Source of the DNA: Glossina fuscipes
Lineage: Eukaryota > Arthropoda > Insecta > Diptera > Glossinidae
DNA: 64,000 bases
Direction: 5' to 3'
Assembly: GCF_014805625.2 (NCBI RefSeq)
Contig: NW_023998415.1
Location: 47,201,505-47,265,504 of the forward strand
Shown: positions 24,900 through 37,450 of the stretch, one piece after another
Numbering within the stretch: the stretch's first letter is position 1
Layout: the number at the start of each line of letters is the position of its first letter
The notes under the pieces: generated by a model
Database searches by the model: none
What the model saw: the letters and a program-made list of their open reading frames with translations, nothing else
Told to the model about the DNA's origin: nothing
Position numbers and translations under genes: made by a program

Positions 24900-26216
24900 G
24901 ACATCGATGACCGCGTATGGATCATATTGATGATCAAATTTTATCTTTAAAATTGATTTAAGTAATTTAAGTATAAATGCACTAAACGCCTCCGAATTTA
25001 ACGAGAAAACAAAAAAGAAAAAGTGACGTTGAGAAAAGAAGGAAAAGGGGGAGTGTTTTAGCAATCGCGTAAGCGACTTATAAGCTCTTCGATGTGTATT
25101 TCCAATTGCATTGTTACCAAAAATATTATAAGTTAAGCATACCGCAACTTTAACGGTGAAGGTTATAAAAAGCACTGAGACAGGAACGGTTGATATAAAT
25201 CATAACCGCTTTATATTCGTTGCATCTTTTACGTTTTGCAACAAACAAATATTAACCAAGGGAACGAATCTATAAACAACACCACAACAGTTGTAAAAAA
25301 AAAAAAAAAAAAAAACAACAACAACAACAACAGCAGTAATAACATCAACAACTGCATATAGTTGTGAATGGAATAAACGAGAAGAAATGAAAGAAAAAAG
25401 AAAAAAAGAAAATGAAAAAAATACATTTCTCGCAATAGTTGAGGACTCGGATTTTTGCCTTTTTTCGTGTTTTTTTTTTTTTTTTATATCAAAATAACTA
25501 TAACTGTGGTTGACATGCGGCTTACACTTGAAGCCACTTAACAATTTTCATCAACTTTCCATTTTTTTTTTTTTTTTTTCTTTCTTGTATTTAAATTTCA
25601 ATGCTACCGACAATAATATATACAAACCAACAATAATAACAAGAACAACAACAGCAACACGGGACGACGAAAAACAGAAAACAAAAATTAAATAAAAAAA
25701 AAATCGGGAAAAAATATTTTCAGTCTGGACGCAGTAGCTTACCAAGCATAAGACATCTCTCCATCAACTGAACTGTTTATTTATTTGCTTACTTGCTTTG
25801 TGTGTATTTACATGATGGTGTTTTGGTTGATATTAACTTTTTCCGTATTTCTATGTTTTCTTTCATTTTTTTTTTTCCTTTTCGAAAATTGTTTATTGTT
25901 TTTTTTTTTTGGTTTTTTTTTTTTTTAAAGAAAAAGTTTCCATTGCCGGGTATATGTAACAAGTGTCTGTACAGCAATTTTTGCTTTTTTTCGCATCGAG
26001 TACCATTAAACATGAAATACTTTAGCTGCGACTGTCAGTAAGCCAATGAAAGCAGAAAAATACGATACAAGTAGATCTGCATGCATGCATACTTACATGC
26101 ATACTTGCATGCATCAATGCGTTTTAAGTACCATTAAGAGTTTTTGAAAAATTCAATTGCGGTACCGCTTATATCAACAGGATACGCTATATGTGACGTA
26201 ACGTTACATTACGACT

Positions 26217-26247
<31 letters not shown>

Positions 26248-26869
26248 GATTACACATCGACATTTACCATAATCTCATAATTGTCATTAGGTTATTTAGG
26301 TTATACAGAGTTTTAATGCAAACGTTTCCTCCAAAAGATCATAAAAATTGTACCCAATTTTGTCAAGGACATGGCATACGAAGAAAACAAAATTAAAGCA
26401 AAAAACAATTTTAAATTTAATTAAATAAAACAAAAAAAAAAAAAAACATCTCTTATTGCCTGATCTTCTATTTTAAGCCAGCTAAGTAAATCGTATAGAG
26501 TCTGAGAAATGATTGCGAGAAATAAAGCAAAGTATAAGAAAATATTGTCATTACTAGGCGTTACAAATTTAAAATGCTTGTATATCGTCTTGTTCGCTGA
26601 TATTCCGCTCTCGCTAAACATCATCATCATTATTCATATTTTACGATATTCACAATATATATGAAAATGTATGAAAAATTCTTAAACTTCTTAGTCGCTT
26701 GTCTTTAAAGTTCATTTTAATGATAACGATTGACGCGGATCAAGTCTTAACTTTCTGCTATTTATTTATACGACTTACATTACAATCGCTAGTAAACAGT
26801 CTTGTCAAAACACAATAACGAATAAAGGATTAAATATGTATACATGTCTATGATGCATAGAAATGTAAT
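24421..26869. other. AT-rich non-coding with microsatellites
   Basis: No gene is recognised. It contains (AAT)n at 24862-24899, poly-A followed by (CAA)n at 25295-25332 and a poly-T run at 26219-26247, with a GCATGCATGCATAC-type repeat at 26080-26115. Confidence 0.6.
24862..24899. repeat. (AAT)n microsatellite
   Basis: About twelve AAT units. Confidence 0.95.
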
Positions 26870-27260
26870 ATTTTTATACCCTTTTTGCCCTTATATGCCT
26901 TTCTTTCTTTATATGAAAAGATTTTTCTAATCAAGGACAAGGTTCCAGACTATGCAGGTCACTTCTTTACCGTTGGATAAGTTTAAAGATTTCAAACTTT
27001 TGAAAGGTGCAAAGGATGCGACGTATTGTGCTCCAGAGCACATTCCCGTAACAATGTATTGAGGTATTTGCTTGAGTTGCAAAAAAGCAAAACAGTTTGA
27101 CCCCAGTCATCGGTACATCATCGTAATTCAACGAATAAATTATTTTTTGAATTTGTTTTCAAACGACACGCCCACAACGATCACGTGCCAAAAACTTTCA
27201 TTTTGAAAATAGAACAAATCATCTGCGCTCACTCCATATTATAGAGCGCGAGAAGTGTGC
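26870..27260 (+). repeat. Family A dispersed repeat, decayed
   Basis: The left end TTTATACCCTTTTTGCCC is terminus-like. The diagnostic portion is ACACGCCCACAACGATCACG followed by ACTTTCATTTTGAAAATAG and CTCCATATTATAGAGCGCG, which parallels 3780-3870. The GTCTGTCC run is lost. Confidence 0.5.
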
Positions 27261-28099
27261 TCTTCTACTTCTTTTGTCTTTTTTTTTTTGTGGTAAACGG
27301 TGATGGGTTCCAGTCCGATATCGGGCTGTTTTTAAATAAAATTTAAAAAATTTATTCCTCATACGTTGTCTGATATTCGTGAGGCTGCATCACGAATCCG
27401 TCCATCGTTCGGTATCATTATCGGAGTTGACATTATGCCCTTAAAAAGTCTAGTAACACACACACACACGCTTTATTATCGGCATACATCTCTACTTTTA
27501 CCGACCAAACTAAGAAAAGTTACGAAGACGATTTCTTTGTAGGTCTCGATTAGTTCACAGTATGTCATGGTACTCTGACCCGGACAAACGCAGAATGCAA
27601 ACTTTCATTCAGATATAATCTGTTTTATGGTCGATATTAACTATTGTCCCATTGTTCGGATTGTTCCGCACATTTTTCCGCACTAGCCATACGGTACCTT
27701 TTCCCTGTGCCGACAAGCGGTCACTTAGAAAATATCTTTCGCTTCGAAATTTTCTCGATCCATCTGCGCACATAACGTGCTTTCCTCATAAAAGTCACAA
27801 GCCTTGGAACATTGACATGAATACGGAAATGTTTTTATCCATATATAACGTAATACCGACAACACATCGTTAGATATATTCAGAGCCCGAAAGAACTGCG
27901 TTGAGGGCACTCAACTGATATCACATATATGAGGTATGATGAAAGGAAAAGGCGACTTTTTTAAAATTTCGAGGCCTACTGACATTTGATTTTCGAATTA
28001 TTTTTTTTTCTAAATCCAAATTCTTTTGCAAATTTATAGCCGATATCCACACTTTCACATGTTTAGGTTGCATTCAAGATTTGAAATTGGTCAAGAACT
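27261..28099. other. Non-coding, nothing recognised
   Basis: A mixed-composition stretch with an ACAC tract at 27459-27471. Short open frames at 27650-27900 on both strands have no recognisable content. It may be old mobile DNA. Confidence 0.4.
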
Positions 28100-28650
28100 T
28101 GTATAATTTATGGGGTTTTTGAAGCTTGTTTCTGCGCGCTATAAAAGTATCGAAGAAAAAATTAAATTTTGATACACTACAATATTGGTTAGACGTGATC
28201 AATTTTTCCGATTTTCGTATAAGTATTACAGTCCCGCCCATAGAATATGGATTCAAAATTTTGTACATTTATCTGCTATAGGTTAAAAGTAAAGAGCAAA
28301 TAAAGAATTTTTTATTCTTTTTGAAAAACAGAGGTTTTCTCAGTTTACGTGACGCTGTGGGCGTGTCCTTCGACCGATTTGCCTCTTTTTCAATACCAAT
28401 CTGCTTGCAAGAGCTTCCAATGTTTCTGCCAAAATTGAAAGTCGATAGCCTTCTTTTTTGCGCCCAAGAGAATGTTTACAACAGATATTACACAGACGGA
28501 CAGACGGACAGACGGACATGATTAAATCGATTTAGAATTTGACGCTTTAAAAAAGCATGTGGGGTTTCTGATGCTTCGTTCTGGGCGTTGCTAACGTTTC
28601 GACAAGATGACTACAACATGATGACTCATCCTTCGCTAATGGGTATAAAA
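28100..28650 (-). repeat. Family A dispersed repeat
   Basis: In inverted orientation it carries CGCTGTGGGCGTGTCCTTCG, three GACGGACA units at 28496-28519, TTAAATCGATTTAGAATTTG and CTGATGCTTCGTTCTGGGCG, then GGGTATAAAAATGGC. It is the best inverted family A copy in the window. Confidence 0.7.
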
Positions 28651-29717
28651 ATGGCAAAAACGTTGCCAACCTCCTAATATGTTTGAAAATGAATTTGTCG
28701 AGAAAAAAAAATTTCCATGGTAATGTGTATATATATATATATATATATATACTTACTTTTATTTAGATATAAAGATATCTGTCAAGGCAAGTATATTTCA
28801 CAAACAGAATGCTTTTACAAACACTTAGTAGCTACGAGAACATCAGAGATTATGTCATAGATACTTTCAATCTGTCTAAGATAGATAGATACTTTCAAAT
28901 TTAAAAAAAATATTTATAAAGATATGCACATATATCATAGAAATATCATAGATATCTAAATATGAAGGAAGATATTGGCCAAGGCAAATACCGCACACAC
29001 ATATAAATACTTTTGCCTCTTAAAAAAAGGAGGTAAAAAGATATCCGACATCTATAACAACATCGTTACATACTTTTATTTATTAGGAGTCGATTAATCA
29101 AAGCATTCCCATCTGTCAAGCAATTTTCAAATTGCATCTCGAAAAAATATCTCGGCCCTTGCGGCTATCTGCAAAGAATCCACGCTTCGGTATTTTCTTC
29201 GTAAGAATGGAAACACCGTTCGACGAGAATGGGAAAATCCAAGCTAGATCTGTTAACATTTCCTAAGCCGGTTTTGCCATATGGATGCGAATAGGGAAAA
29301 CTGGTGATATCATGATCGCTTGGAATTATTATTGATAGCACTTCATAGCGATGGTTTCATTTGATTGAAAAAAAAACCATAATGCAACCCTCTCTTCCCT
29401 ATCCACCATCCCAGTAGAGCTCCCATAGATATTCAGTTTTATCGTCGATATTGATGCTCCATCTACTTTGCATCATAGCTATTTGTGCTTTGGATATCGT
29501 AATGCATCCGTTGTTTATCACACTTAAGGGCACTATGCTTCAAGTAGACGACATTATTTTGGCACAGGACTGACACCTATTCTAAGCTTCAAGAAATTAA
29601 GTTTTGTACACTTTAGTGTGACAACTCATACAATGGCGTTTAGTTTAACGAGAAGAAGAAAAAGAATATTTTCAGATAATGAGGTCACAATTTCATGCAG
29701 TATCCCTTTATTGTACT

Positions 29718-29753
<36 letters not shown>

Positions 29754-30196
29754 ATTTGCACTCTCAATAGCTATCTGTCACAGATAGATAGATACTTTTA
29801 TGCTGAAAGTAAAATCAGCAATAAAGCAATCACAAATATGTATTTTATGTATTCATAAATAAATATATATGTGGAAGGATTAATGATATAGAATAAAAAA
29901 AAAAAAAACGACATAGGAGATGCTTTTAAGCGAGCTTAAGGCAAATGTATTCACCAAGCTATTTATCGATATTTTTGCAATTATCGTATAATGATAAAGA
30001 GAACTTTTAAGCTTTATATCAGTGTAACCGAATTGAATATTAAATTATTAACCTACTTATACATATATATATATATAAATATATATTATATATGTATTAC
30101 TTATACATATATATACATATATTATATACCTGTATATAGCAACAGTTAATAATAGTATTACGTAATGCCTCCTACATACATCTAAAAGTGCATATA
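28651..30196. other. Non-coding with microsatellites
   Basis: No gene is recognised. It contains (TA)n at 28728-28751, repeated AGATATC/GATAGATA motifs at 28770-28980, (TC)n at 29719-29750 and TA-rich DNA at 30060-30130. Confidence 0.55.
29719..29750. repeat. (TC)n microsatellite
   Basis: Sixteen CT units without interruption. Confidence 0.95.
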
Positions 30197-30198
30197 TA

Positions 30199-30223
30199 CA
30201 ATAGCTCCAAGGGAAACTCGTAC
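30199..30223 (+). repeat. Left terminal inverted repeat of Tc1-like element
   Basis: Twenty-five bases matching the reverse complement of 31571-31595 with four mismatches; preceded by TA. Confidence 0.8.
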
Positions 30224-30607
30224 ACCCAACGAAAATATTTGTTTTACACAATATATGTTTAACACTAAATGTACTTAGTATAAAAAACAAATCCAATTAA
30301 TTTTTTTTTTTTTTTTTTTATTACATTAGATATTTATTGCATTAAATGGCATAAACAAATTGTAAAATTTATCTTTATTTATGTAAATAAAGTGAAATAT
30401 TCTAGAAAGTGGCAATTTTCAACCAATGACCACCGAATGCCGAACTCGTACAATAATTTTGGTTTGCATTAAGCAACGCCAGATCTTTTTCGCGAAAAGT
30501 ATTTGAACGAAAGGGTCTTTAAAATCAGAATTTTTTTTTGCAAATTTTTCAATGTTATTTGTTTGATTGTTTCACCTGTTCGCAAAGGATAATAAAAGAA
30601 CAAAATG

Positions 30608-31340
30608 AGAAGACAAAGAAGACAAAGCCCAGTATTGAAGTAAGAATATTAATAATTCAACATCATAAAGGTAGAAAATTTGCTTCGCGAGATAACCGTT
30701 ATCGAAACGGCCCAGCCATCCCTTATATGGGATGGATAAATAAATCACAAAAGTAGGCGGCAACAATAATAAATGCTCCATGAATCCTGACCAATATATT
30801 CAATGGCAAGTCGAATTTGCTGAACGGCATTCCGATCTGCAGAAGAGCATGGCATAAACCACTTGTCAGCAAAAGTAATCAAAAAGCAGAGAACACCAAT
30901 CAAACGACTGGCCATTGTAGAGGAACATGCTTTTCACGAAACGAAAACAAATTCAATCTGTTGGGTTTCAAATGGCAGGAAAATGGTGAAGTGAAAAGCT
31001 CCTTCACAGAAATATGAAGTCAGCAGAAAAGTACAATGGTTGGTCGGTAATGGCGCTCGGTTCTGGGTCCGGTCTATTGCATTTTCTTGAATGCGTTAAT
31101 ATTTTGAAAGAAGGTTTACCCTTTTGCAAGGAAAAACTTGGTCTCAATGAAGATTACCAAGTCTTTACCAAGACAACGACATTACTTAAACAGAAGGCTA
31201 ACAATGTTTAATCCTGGTTGTTATATAATCGGTCACGTATTATTGAGAGGGAGTCCAGATATAAATTCTATTGAGAATTTGCGCAACTATCCCGATAGGA
31301 AAATTCGCCAGCAGACTGATAAATTCGAGGGATAATTTGA
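30608..31340 (+). pseudogene. Tc1-like transposase, frameshifted
   Basis: Fragments in shifting frames align in order with a Tc1-family transposase. PSIEVRILIIQHHKGRKF corresponds to the N-terminal DNA-binding helix. ENKFNLLG corresponds to the 'DESKFNLFG' block, with the first catalytic Asp lost. YNGWSVMALGSGSGLLHF corresponds to 'HGGGSVMVWG...GVGPLHF'. KLGLNEDYQVFTKTTTL corresponds to the 'DYIFQQDNDPKHTA' region, with the catalytic Asp lost. SPDINSIENLRNYPDRKIRQ corresponds to 'SPDLNPIENLWAYLDRKIRQ' around the third acidic residue. Several stops, missing catalytic residues and deletions of the middle N-terminal region show it is inactive. Confidence 0.8.
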
Positions 31341-31570
31341 TGGAAGTCGTTCAGAACGAATCGGAAAAAGTTGAATTCAGTTATGGGATCAAAAATGCCA
31401 TATATACCAAATATTAATAGTTAAATTTAAATATAGTGCACGAGTTTGATTTTGGGCTTTTTATATATAAAAAAATTATTATTATGTTTTATAAAAATTT
31501 AAGTTGAGCTTCCCCTCTCTACCCGGTTTTTTTTTAGTGTGGGACGAAAGATCAATAAATTACTTTAATC

Positions 31571-31595
31571 GTACGAGTTTCGATTGAAGCTACTG
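31571..31595 (-). repeat. Right terminal inverted repeat of Tc1-like element
   Basis: Inverted partner of 30199-30223; followed by TG rather than TA. Confidence 0.8.
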
Positions 31596-33253
31596 TGTGT
31601 GTGTGTATATTATGATGGCTATATTATGTAATAAATTTTTTTTTTAACGTGTTATAAGCATATATAAGTAAAATTTAATTAAAATTTTTCTTCGTCTTTT
31701 CTTTTAAAAGAAAATTGCCTGAAAGTTCACTTTAATCGTAAACTAACATTTGCCTTTAGACGTTAATTGAATTTCAATATTGCATTAAATACCACTCAAA
31801 CACTTACATATAAAAACTCTTTCAAGTTAATTCAGTAGAAAACGCACACATATGCATGGACGCCGATGCTAACATAAAATGCAAGTATATGTTAAATGTA
31901 CTTAAAATAAAAAAAAAATTGAAAATAAAAATAAAAATAAAAAAAAACACACATATACACATACACGCATGCACTGATTCACACATGCACATACAGATGC
32001 TTCTAAAAGAAGAGCAAGCGACGAAGAGCAAGCAGACGAGTTATAACGAAAAAAGAAAAGTCTATCAAAGACGTAGACATATGTATATACATTTATATTT
32101 TATATAAATACATACAAAACGATATTTATGTATTATATTTCTATTCATACACAGTACAAACGCTCTCTCACTTAAGCAAAAATAGAAACATAAGCATCAA
32201 CTTTACAACTATATATATACATATATATATAGGTATATGTATACATATTATATTAACAGAAAATGCAAATCAACGCGAAACCAAAGGATACGTATGCGCC
32301 TACGTATACGGAATGAGTATAGTAGTAGCATAAGCGAATGTATTAAATGAAAATGAAAATGAAAAAGAAAAAGAAAAGTATCATATGTTCTGTTGGCGGT
32401 CTGTTTCTTTTTCGACGTCTTTACTAAAATAGTTGCCAGCATACATACATACATACATACATGCATACATAAATACTATATGCAACTATATGCCTGTTTC
32501 TATGACTACGAGAGGTATACAAATATGTGTATATACCTCTTATTATGTGTTTTTATGTGTACATGAGCTTGAAATGATTACCGGAAATGAATTATAAGCA
32601 ATTTGCCTAAGAGTAGTTGTGTTATTGTACCATTCATTGTATATGTAAAACACTAGAGAGCGTATACATATTACACGTTATAAACGTAATATTGCTATTG
32701 CTAGCACAACTACTACAAGGGTACGAACGACTGCCATTCATGCATGCAGCGAAGAAAGGGAAATGATGTCAATTATAAAGCGCATCTCAGCTGCATTATT
32801 GTTACCATATACATAAATATTTAATGATTTTGTTCATGCAGAGGGTAAACCGCATCGATGGGATAGAAAGGGACCGGCTGAAACCGAGACCGAGACACAC
32901 TGAGTGAACGGAAGCAACAATTTGTCTTTAATTGCCGCCAATATAAAAAGCGAGCACATTGTGTTCACCATGTACTTGTTCATGTCAATGGTTATATTGC
33001 TATATAAAGATGACATTTTCTTGTCTTTTTTTATTTTCTATTTTCTATTTTTTTATTATAATATTTTTCTTTTTCTGCCTTTTACTTATTTCCATAGGAA
33101 AATGTTTATATAACTTTGACCTTATTTCTAAGGCTCCTTTTGAATCAATGATGGGAAATGATTTTTCTTCCTTTCCTATAAACAAAAAAAACAAACATGC
33201 AAACTAAGCAACTTTACAATATCACAAACGTTGTATAAAAAACAACCACACAG

Positions 33254-33295
<42 letters not shown>

Positions 33296-33630
33296 ACTGT
33301 TTTATTTAATGTTTTAAAAGCTATCACATAATAGTATAACTTTCTGCATAGGTTAGCTTAGATTGTTAAGGCAGTCAACTATTTTTTAAGCTCAGACCAT
33401 TGCTAGCAAAAACGCAATCATCTTTAATACATTTTTTTTTTTTTTTTTTCAAACTGTTCGATAAATCATTCTTATATACTTGTATACTAAATTCATCGTT
33501 AGGATCCAGGCAGACTACTCTAATTTATCGATCGTATATCGACATGTTTTCAGTTCAAGCACTCGCTAATTCAAACTTTTTGGGAAACTTTGTTCTCATC
33601 CGAAAAATTAAGCAATTACATGACTTAAGC
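31596..33630. other. AT-rich non-coding with microsatellites
   Basis: No gene is recognised. It contains GAAAAT/GAAAAA tandem units at 32348-32376, (CATA)n at 32441-32469 and (CA)n at 33255-33291. Confidence 0.6.
33255..33291. repeat. (CA)n microsatellite
   Basis: About eighteen CA units. Confidence 0.95.
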
Positions 33631-33730
33631 NNNNNNNNNNNNNNNNNNNNNNNNNNNNNNNNNNNNNNNNNNNNNNNNNNNNNNNNNNNNNNNNNNNNNN
33701 NNNNNNNNNNNNNNNNNNNNNNNNNNNNNN
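33631..33730. other. Assembly gap (100 N)
   Basis: Exactly one hundred N, the usual size for a gap of unknown length; a poly-A run of about 19 follows immediately. Confidence 1.
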
Positions 33731-34619
33731 AAAAAAAAAAAAAAAAAAACCTTCAATATCTCCTATAAACCATTGGCACGATCTTTATAATAAGAAAAGA
33801 GTTTATCGCAATCCGTACATATTCCAGGCATTTACAATTCCATGATAAATCTTCTAAAGGTCGACAAACTTGGAAATATACTGTAAAGTTTCGTTCTCCT
33901 CTTAAACGAGCGAAATGCAAACAACTGTAGTAATAACTGTATGAATGAATGTACTATGTACGCATCTCTATAACCTGAGATGACTTTCTCTTAAAGAGCT
34001 AGTCAGTCTCAGCCCATACCAAGCTCAACATAGGCACCTTTTAGAAAGTAAACTTTTACAAATGCTTGCATCGCGAAGACGGTTATTAAACCATAATTAC
34101 TTTCTTATAATCAGATAAAGCGGTATTCAAAGAACGCATGCATGCATCCGGTGAAGTCAAGTGCAAGCGATACTTAATATAAAGGATCGATAAAAAAAAT
34201 TACTACGCGATCTATAGATGTTATCCCCATTAGTTCATTTCATATTACGAAATACTAAGAGACATGAAGTCTATCACTTTTGAATGTGTGTACTGGCACT
34301 CGCAACAGTTACGAATATATATTGATTTAATAGATAAGAATATTGTTTTTATTTTAAAAGACCTGCTAAACTCACTAGAAGTTCAAGTGCAAGAAGAAGT
34401 TCACGTCATTCAGAAGAAGTAAAAAATCGGGCATAGCTTTCGTTGCAATGTTCTTAAGAAGAATGCAGTCTAGCGTTATCTTGATATGCAGAATATTTGC
34501 CAGAAAGATTATTCTGATATAAGAATAGTTTTCAGTTGATGCTGACCGTTCAATGACCTACTCTGTTTTGCCTAACAACATTCTTTACTTACTTTCGTGA
34601 CAAAAAATCAAACATTATA
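33731..34619. other. Non-coding, nothing recognised
   Basis: Apart from the poly-A at the gap edge no feature is recognised. Confidence 0.45.
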
Positions 34620-35235
34620 TACGATTTCGATATCAGCCCTTGAAAGTGAGGTTAGCCAAGACGCGAACTGGTGACCTGATTTAAATTTAGCAAAATTAAT
34701 TTTCTTATCTCAAAGATATTGCGCTATTTTCATCATGAAATGATAAAAATTCGACTCAACTTATTGCTATGCTACGCTGTCATTGGCTATCATTGGATAA
34801 TTTTACTAAAGGATAATTTTTCGTAGGAAGGATTATATGCTATGAGATTCAAACAAAATTAGCCCATTCGAAAAAGGTCATTCACATCAATTTATTTTAT
34901 CCGAAACCCGATTCGTTGGGATGTTTCGAAAATTGTAAATGTATTTCTTATGACAAATCCGATCCTATTCATATTCAGTAGGACCAAATATATCAATTTT
35001 AGTCGATCTGTAGGTTCTAAATATTGGTAAACATTGGACATGGAAACATCAGTTGGATAAATGGAGAGACAAATCGACACCTTAATAATGTTTAGAAAAC
35101 GTTTCGAAATCGATCGGTACAAGAAAATTTTGATGTATATTTTAAAGCCTTGTAGGCCGTACGCATAGTTTTGCATAAACTTAATACAGCCGCTACCATA
35201 ATTGGTGTAGGTTGCGCACACATTGTACGGATACA
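34620..35235 (-). repeat. Family B dispersed repeat, long inverted copy
   Basis: The copy shows the internal 'TGAAATGATAAAAATTCGAC' and 'AAAATTAATTTTCTTATCTC' parts, then a decayed GGAGAGACAAATCGACACC run, GAAATCGATCGGTACAAG, CTTAATACAGCCGCTACC and ATAATTGGTGTAGGTTGCGC. The central GTCTGTCC run is strongly eroded. Confidence 0.65.
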
Positions 35236-35654
35236 TTTACCGAACATACATGAAACTGCGCAATGTTTTGCTAAAACTTGTTTTTAATCATTCATTAAAC
35301 GAGTTTGAAAGAGATCCCTTTTACTTCATACGTAGAAGGCAATGAACTGGAATCTGAAGGGGAAACTACGACTAATAATGTGGTCTAATTGGCGGGTCAG
35401 TGTTGATTACACAACAGCAACTAAAAAGTACCAAAATGGACGTCTACCCTGCCTTGTGAGTAATTATTTTACAACAAAATCCTATTAGTATACCGTAAGA
35501 CGCTTATCAGATAGATCAGATGCGATGTTGTAAGCATTCTGAGCTCACAAAATTACCTTTGAATGCTATATGCAATGTTCATTGCATTCTCAATACGCCT
35601 TGATTTAGATGTTCGCGTGAAACGTTCTAGCGTTTCTATTGTAACTCACTTCTT

Positions 35655-35696
<42 letters not shown>

Positions 35697-36346
35697 TGTT
35701 TATGATGTTAAATCACAATAATTTCATATTCCCTAACTAAAATTAATTACTTTCATTAATATTTAGTTTTTCATAAGGGAATACAATAAGAAACACGCAC
35801 CAATACCGAAATGCCTTAAAATTCTCTTTGTAACTATTAAGAGGAAAAATATATATTGCATTGCTTGGATTGTTTCTTCTGTATGCATATTGCGGGTGTA
35901 TATATATTGTTCAGTTTACATCTGCTTCATTTCAACATGATTCACTTTCCTGCTTTATATACACTCTTCTACTAAAACTAAAGTACATATATGTACAGGC
36001 ATCGTCCGCGTAACACGGTTTTTTCAAAAGATCAACTCTGGGTTTTCTTCCTTTTTTTTTGCAATTCTTTTTTGCTTATATCTTTACCTTAATAAGAAGT
36101 GTTTCAATTAGCTTTTAAAATTACAATACAAAATGATATATATATATATATAAATAATTTTTTTTTTTTTTTTTTTGGCTTATATTATATCCAAGTTTAA
36201 ATTGCGTAGTTAGGTATATAAGAACAACAAAACAAAAAAAAAAAGAGAAAATTCCTTATAGCACGGTACAAGTTAACCGTATTAAACGGAGGACACCTGT
36301 GCAGTCGTAGTGACAATAGCTTGGTGTTCTGGATTTTACTGTTTGC

Positions 36347-36389
36347 TGGTTGGTTGGTTGGTTGGTTGGTTGGTTGGTTGGTTGGTTGG
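36347..36389. repeat. (GGTT)n microsatellite
   Basis: Ten near-perfect GGTT units. Confidence 0.95.
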
Positions 36390-36627
36390 CTTCTTAGTTA
36401 GTGGATGCTTGCATTATATATTATAGTTGTATGCATCAGTTGTGTGACTGCATTATGAAATCTTTACGTATTGTTATGTTCATACATTTGCCAGAAGTTG
36501 CCTTGAGATGCCATATATACGGGCTATGAATTTAAAGGACAATATGATGTAGTGCTGTCATAAGTGTGACTTATGTGCTGGCAGAGTATGTTATTATTTT
36601 TTAGAATGATTACGATGTCAAATTTTC

Positions 36628-36674
36628 TTATTATTATTATTGTTATTGTTATTATTATTATTATTATTATTATT
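36628..36674. repeat. (TTA)n microsatellite
   Basis: About fifteen TTA units with two TTG interruptions. Confidence 0.9.
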
Positions 36675-36869
36675 GTAATTACTTACACTACTCGGTAGAT
36701 CGATGTTTCATAATAATATCATATACATCTTACAAGGTTTTTCAACGATTGCAAAATATTGCTGGAATGATACCCTTCTCTTTAATTGCTAACTAGAATG
36801 ATGTACAATTCATGGATATGTAAATACAAGAATAGTGAAAGAACAATGAATGTTTTTTAAAGCAAAACA

Positions 36870-37086
36870 TTTCACAAAATTCATTACCATTTTGCTGAGT
36901 TTAAGTCAATAATTCATAGGTTAGTAAAAAAATTTAAAGAAACTGCGTCTGTCCTTGGCAAGCCAAGGCCTGACAGATCAAAAAGTATTCGTTTCGTGAA
37001 AAGAACAATGCAATCAATCAACAAAATCAATTCCACGACGTTCGCAGGAGTTAGGCATTAGTGTATCAAGTGTTTGGCGAACTTAC
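36870..37086 (+). pseudogene. Mariner-like transposase, N-terminal fragment
   Basis: From 36912 the frame reads IHRLVKKFKETASVLGKPRP followed by DRSKSIRFVKRTMQSINK, the paired helix-turn-helix region ('IxRLVxKFRETGSVxDRPRPGRP') of a family common in arthropods. One frameshift later the sequence continues SIPRRSQELGISVSSVWRTY, the expected next block ('SIRRRSQELGISxTSLWRIL'). Coding similarity then ends; a MITE-like element begins about 40 bp on. The type matches that of the C-terminal relic at 13340-13790. Confidence 0.75.
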
Positions 37087-37127
37087 ATTATTTTCATGTG
37101 AATGCATATTTTTATGAGAGCTTTTAC

Positions 37128-37450
37128 CATATTTTTCGGACTATAAGACACACATTTTTGCATAGAAAAATTGACTCAATTTTTGGATCCGTTTTATAGT
37201 CCGGAGGTAAAATTAATATATTCTTTTTAATAAAACGGCTTCAAAGTTGAGGTACGCCTTCAACTCAGACGAAAGTAATACGAATGGTGATATTGACGAA
37301 ACGAGTGAAGATCAACAGGATATTACTGGGACGAGTTATGTTATCAATAAACAAAAATTTTGATCGGAAAATATATTATTTTTTAAAAATCACTTTATAA
37401 ATTTGAAGTGCACCCTATCGTTCGGTGTGTCCTATAGTCCAAAAAATACG
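37128..37450. mobile_element. MITE-like element with 26-bp inverted ends
   Basis: The ends 37128-37153 and 37425-37450 are inverted repeats agreeing at 23 of 26 positions, with the core GGACTATA(A/G)GACACAC. A second inverted motif, TTTTATAGTCCGG at 37192-37204, sits inside and could pair with the left end, giving a subterminal hairpin. The 323-bp length and absence of a transposase frame suggest a non-autonomous DNA transposon. The 'CGGACTATAAG-CGCAC' style of end is one I associate with widespread animal DNA transposons, but the superfamily is not assigned and no clear target duplication is seen. Confidence 0.7.

Larger units (their letters stand above)
30199..31595 (+). mobile_element. Tc1-like DNA transposon, decayed, both ends present
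   Basis: The element is delimited by 25-bp terminal inverted repeats, 30199-30223 and 31571-31595, agreeing at 21 of 25 positions (conserved TAGCT and GAAACTCGTAC parts). A TA dinucleotide, the Tc1/mariner target, lies directly left at 30197-30198; the right flank is TG, consistent with one mutation. The motif ACTCGTAC recurs inside the left end at 30444-30451, resembling inverted-repeat/direct-repeat organisation of some Tc1-like elements. The ~1.4 kb length is slightly short for the superfamily, fitting internal deletion. A broken transposase lies within. Confidence 0.8.
35236..36869. other. Non-coding with microsatellites
   Basis: No gene is recognised. It contains (TC)n at 35657-35690, a poly-T run near 36159-36176, (GGTT)n at 36347-36389 and (TTA)n at 36628-36674. 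Confidence 0.6.

Noticed and set aside
31014..31335. Two overlapping small frames
   Set aside because: They are shifted pieces of the Tc1-like transposase, not separate genes.
36347..36389. Regular GGTT repeats considered as a CRISPR-like or telomeric array
   Set aside because: A 4-bp perfect tandem with no spacers, not a CRISPR array or insect telomere unit.
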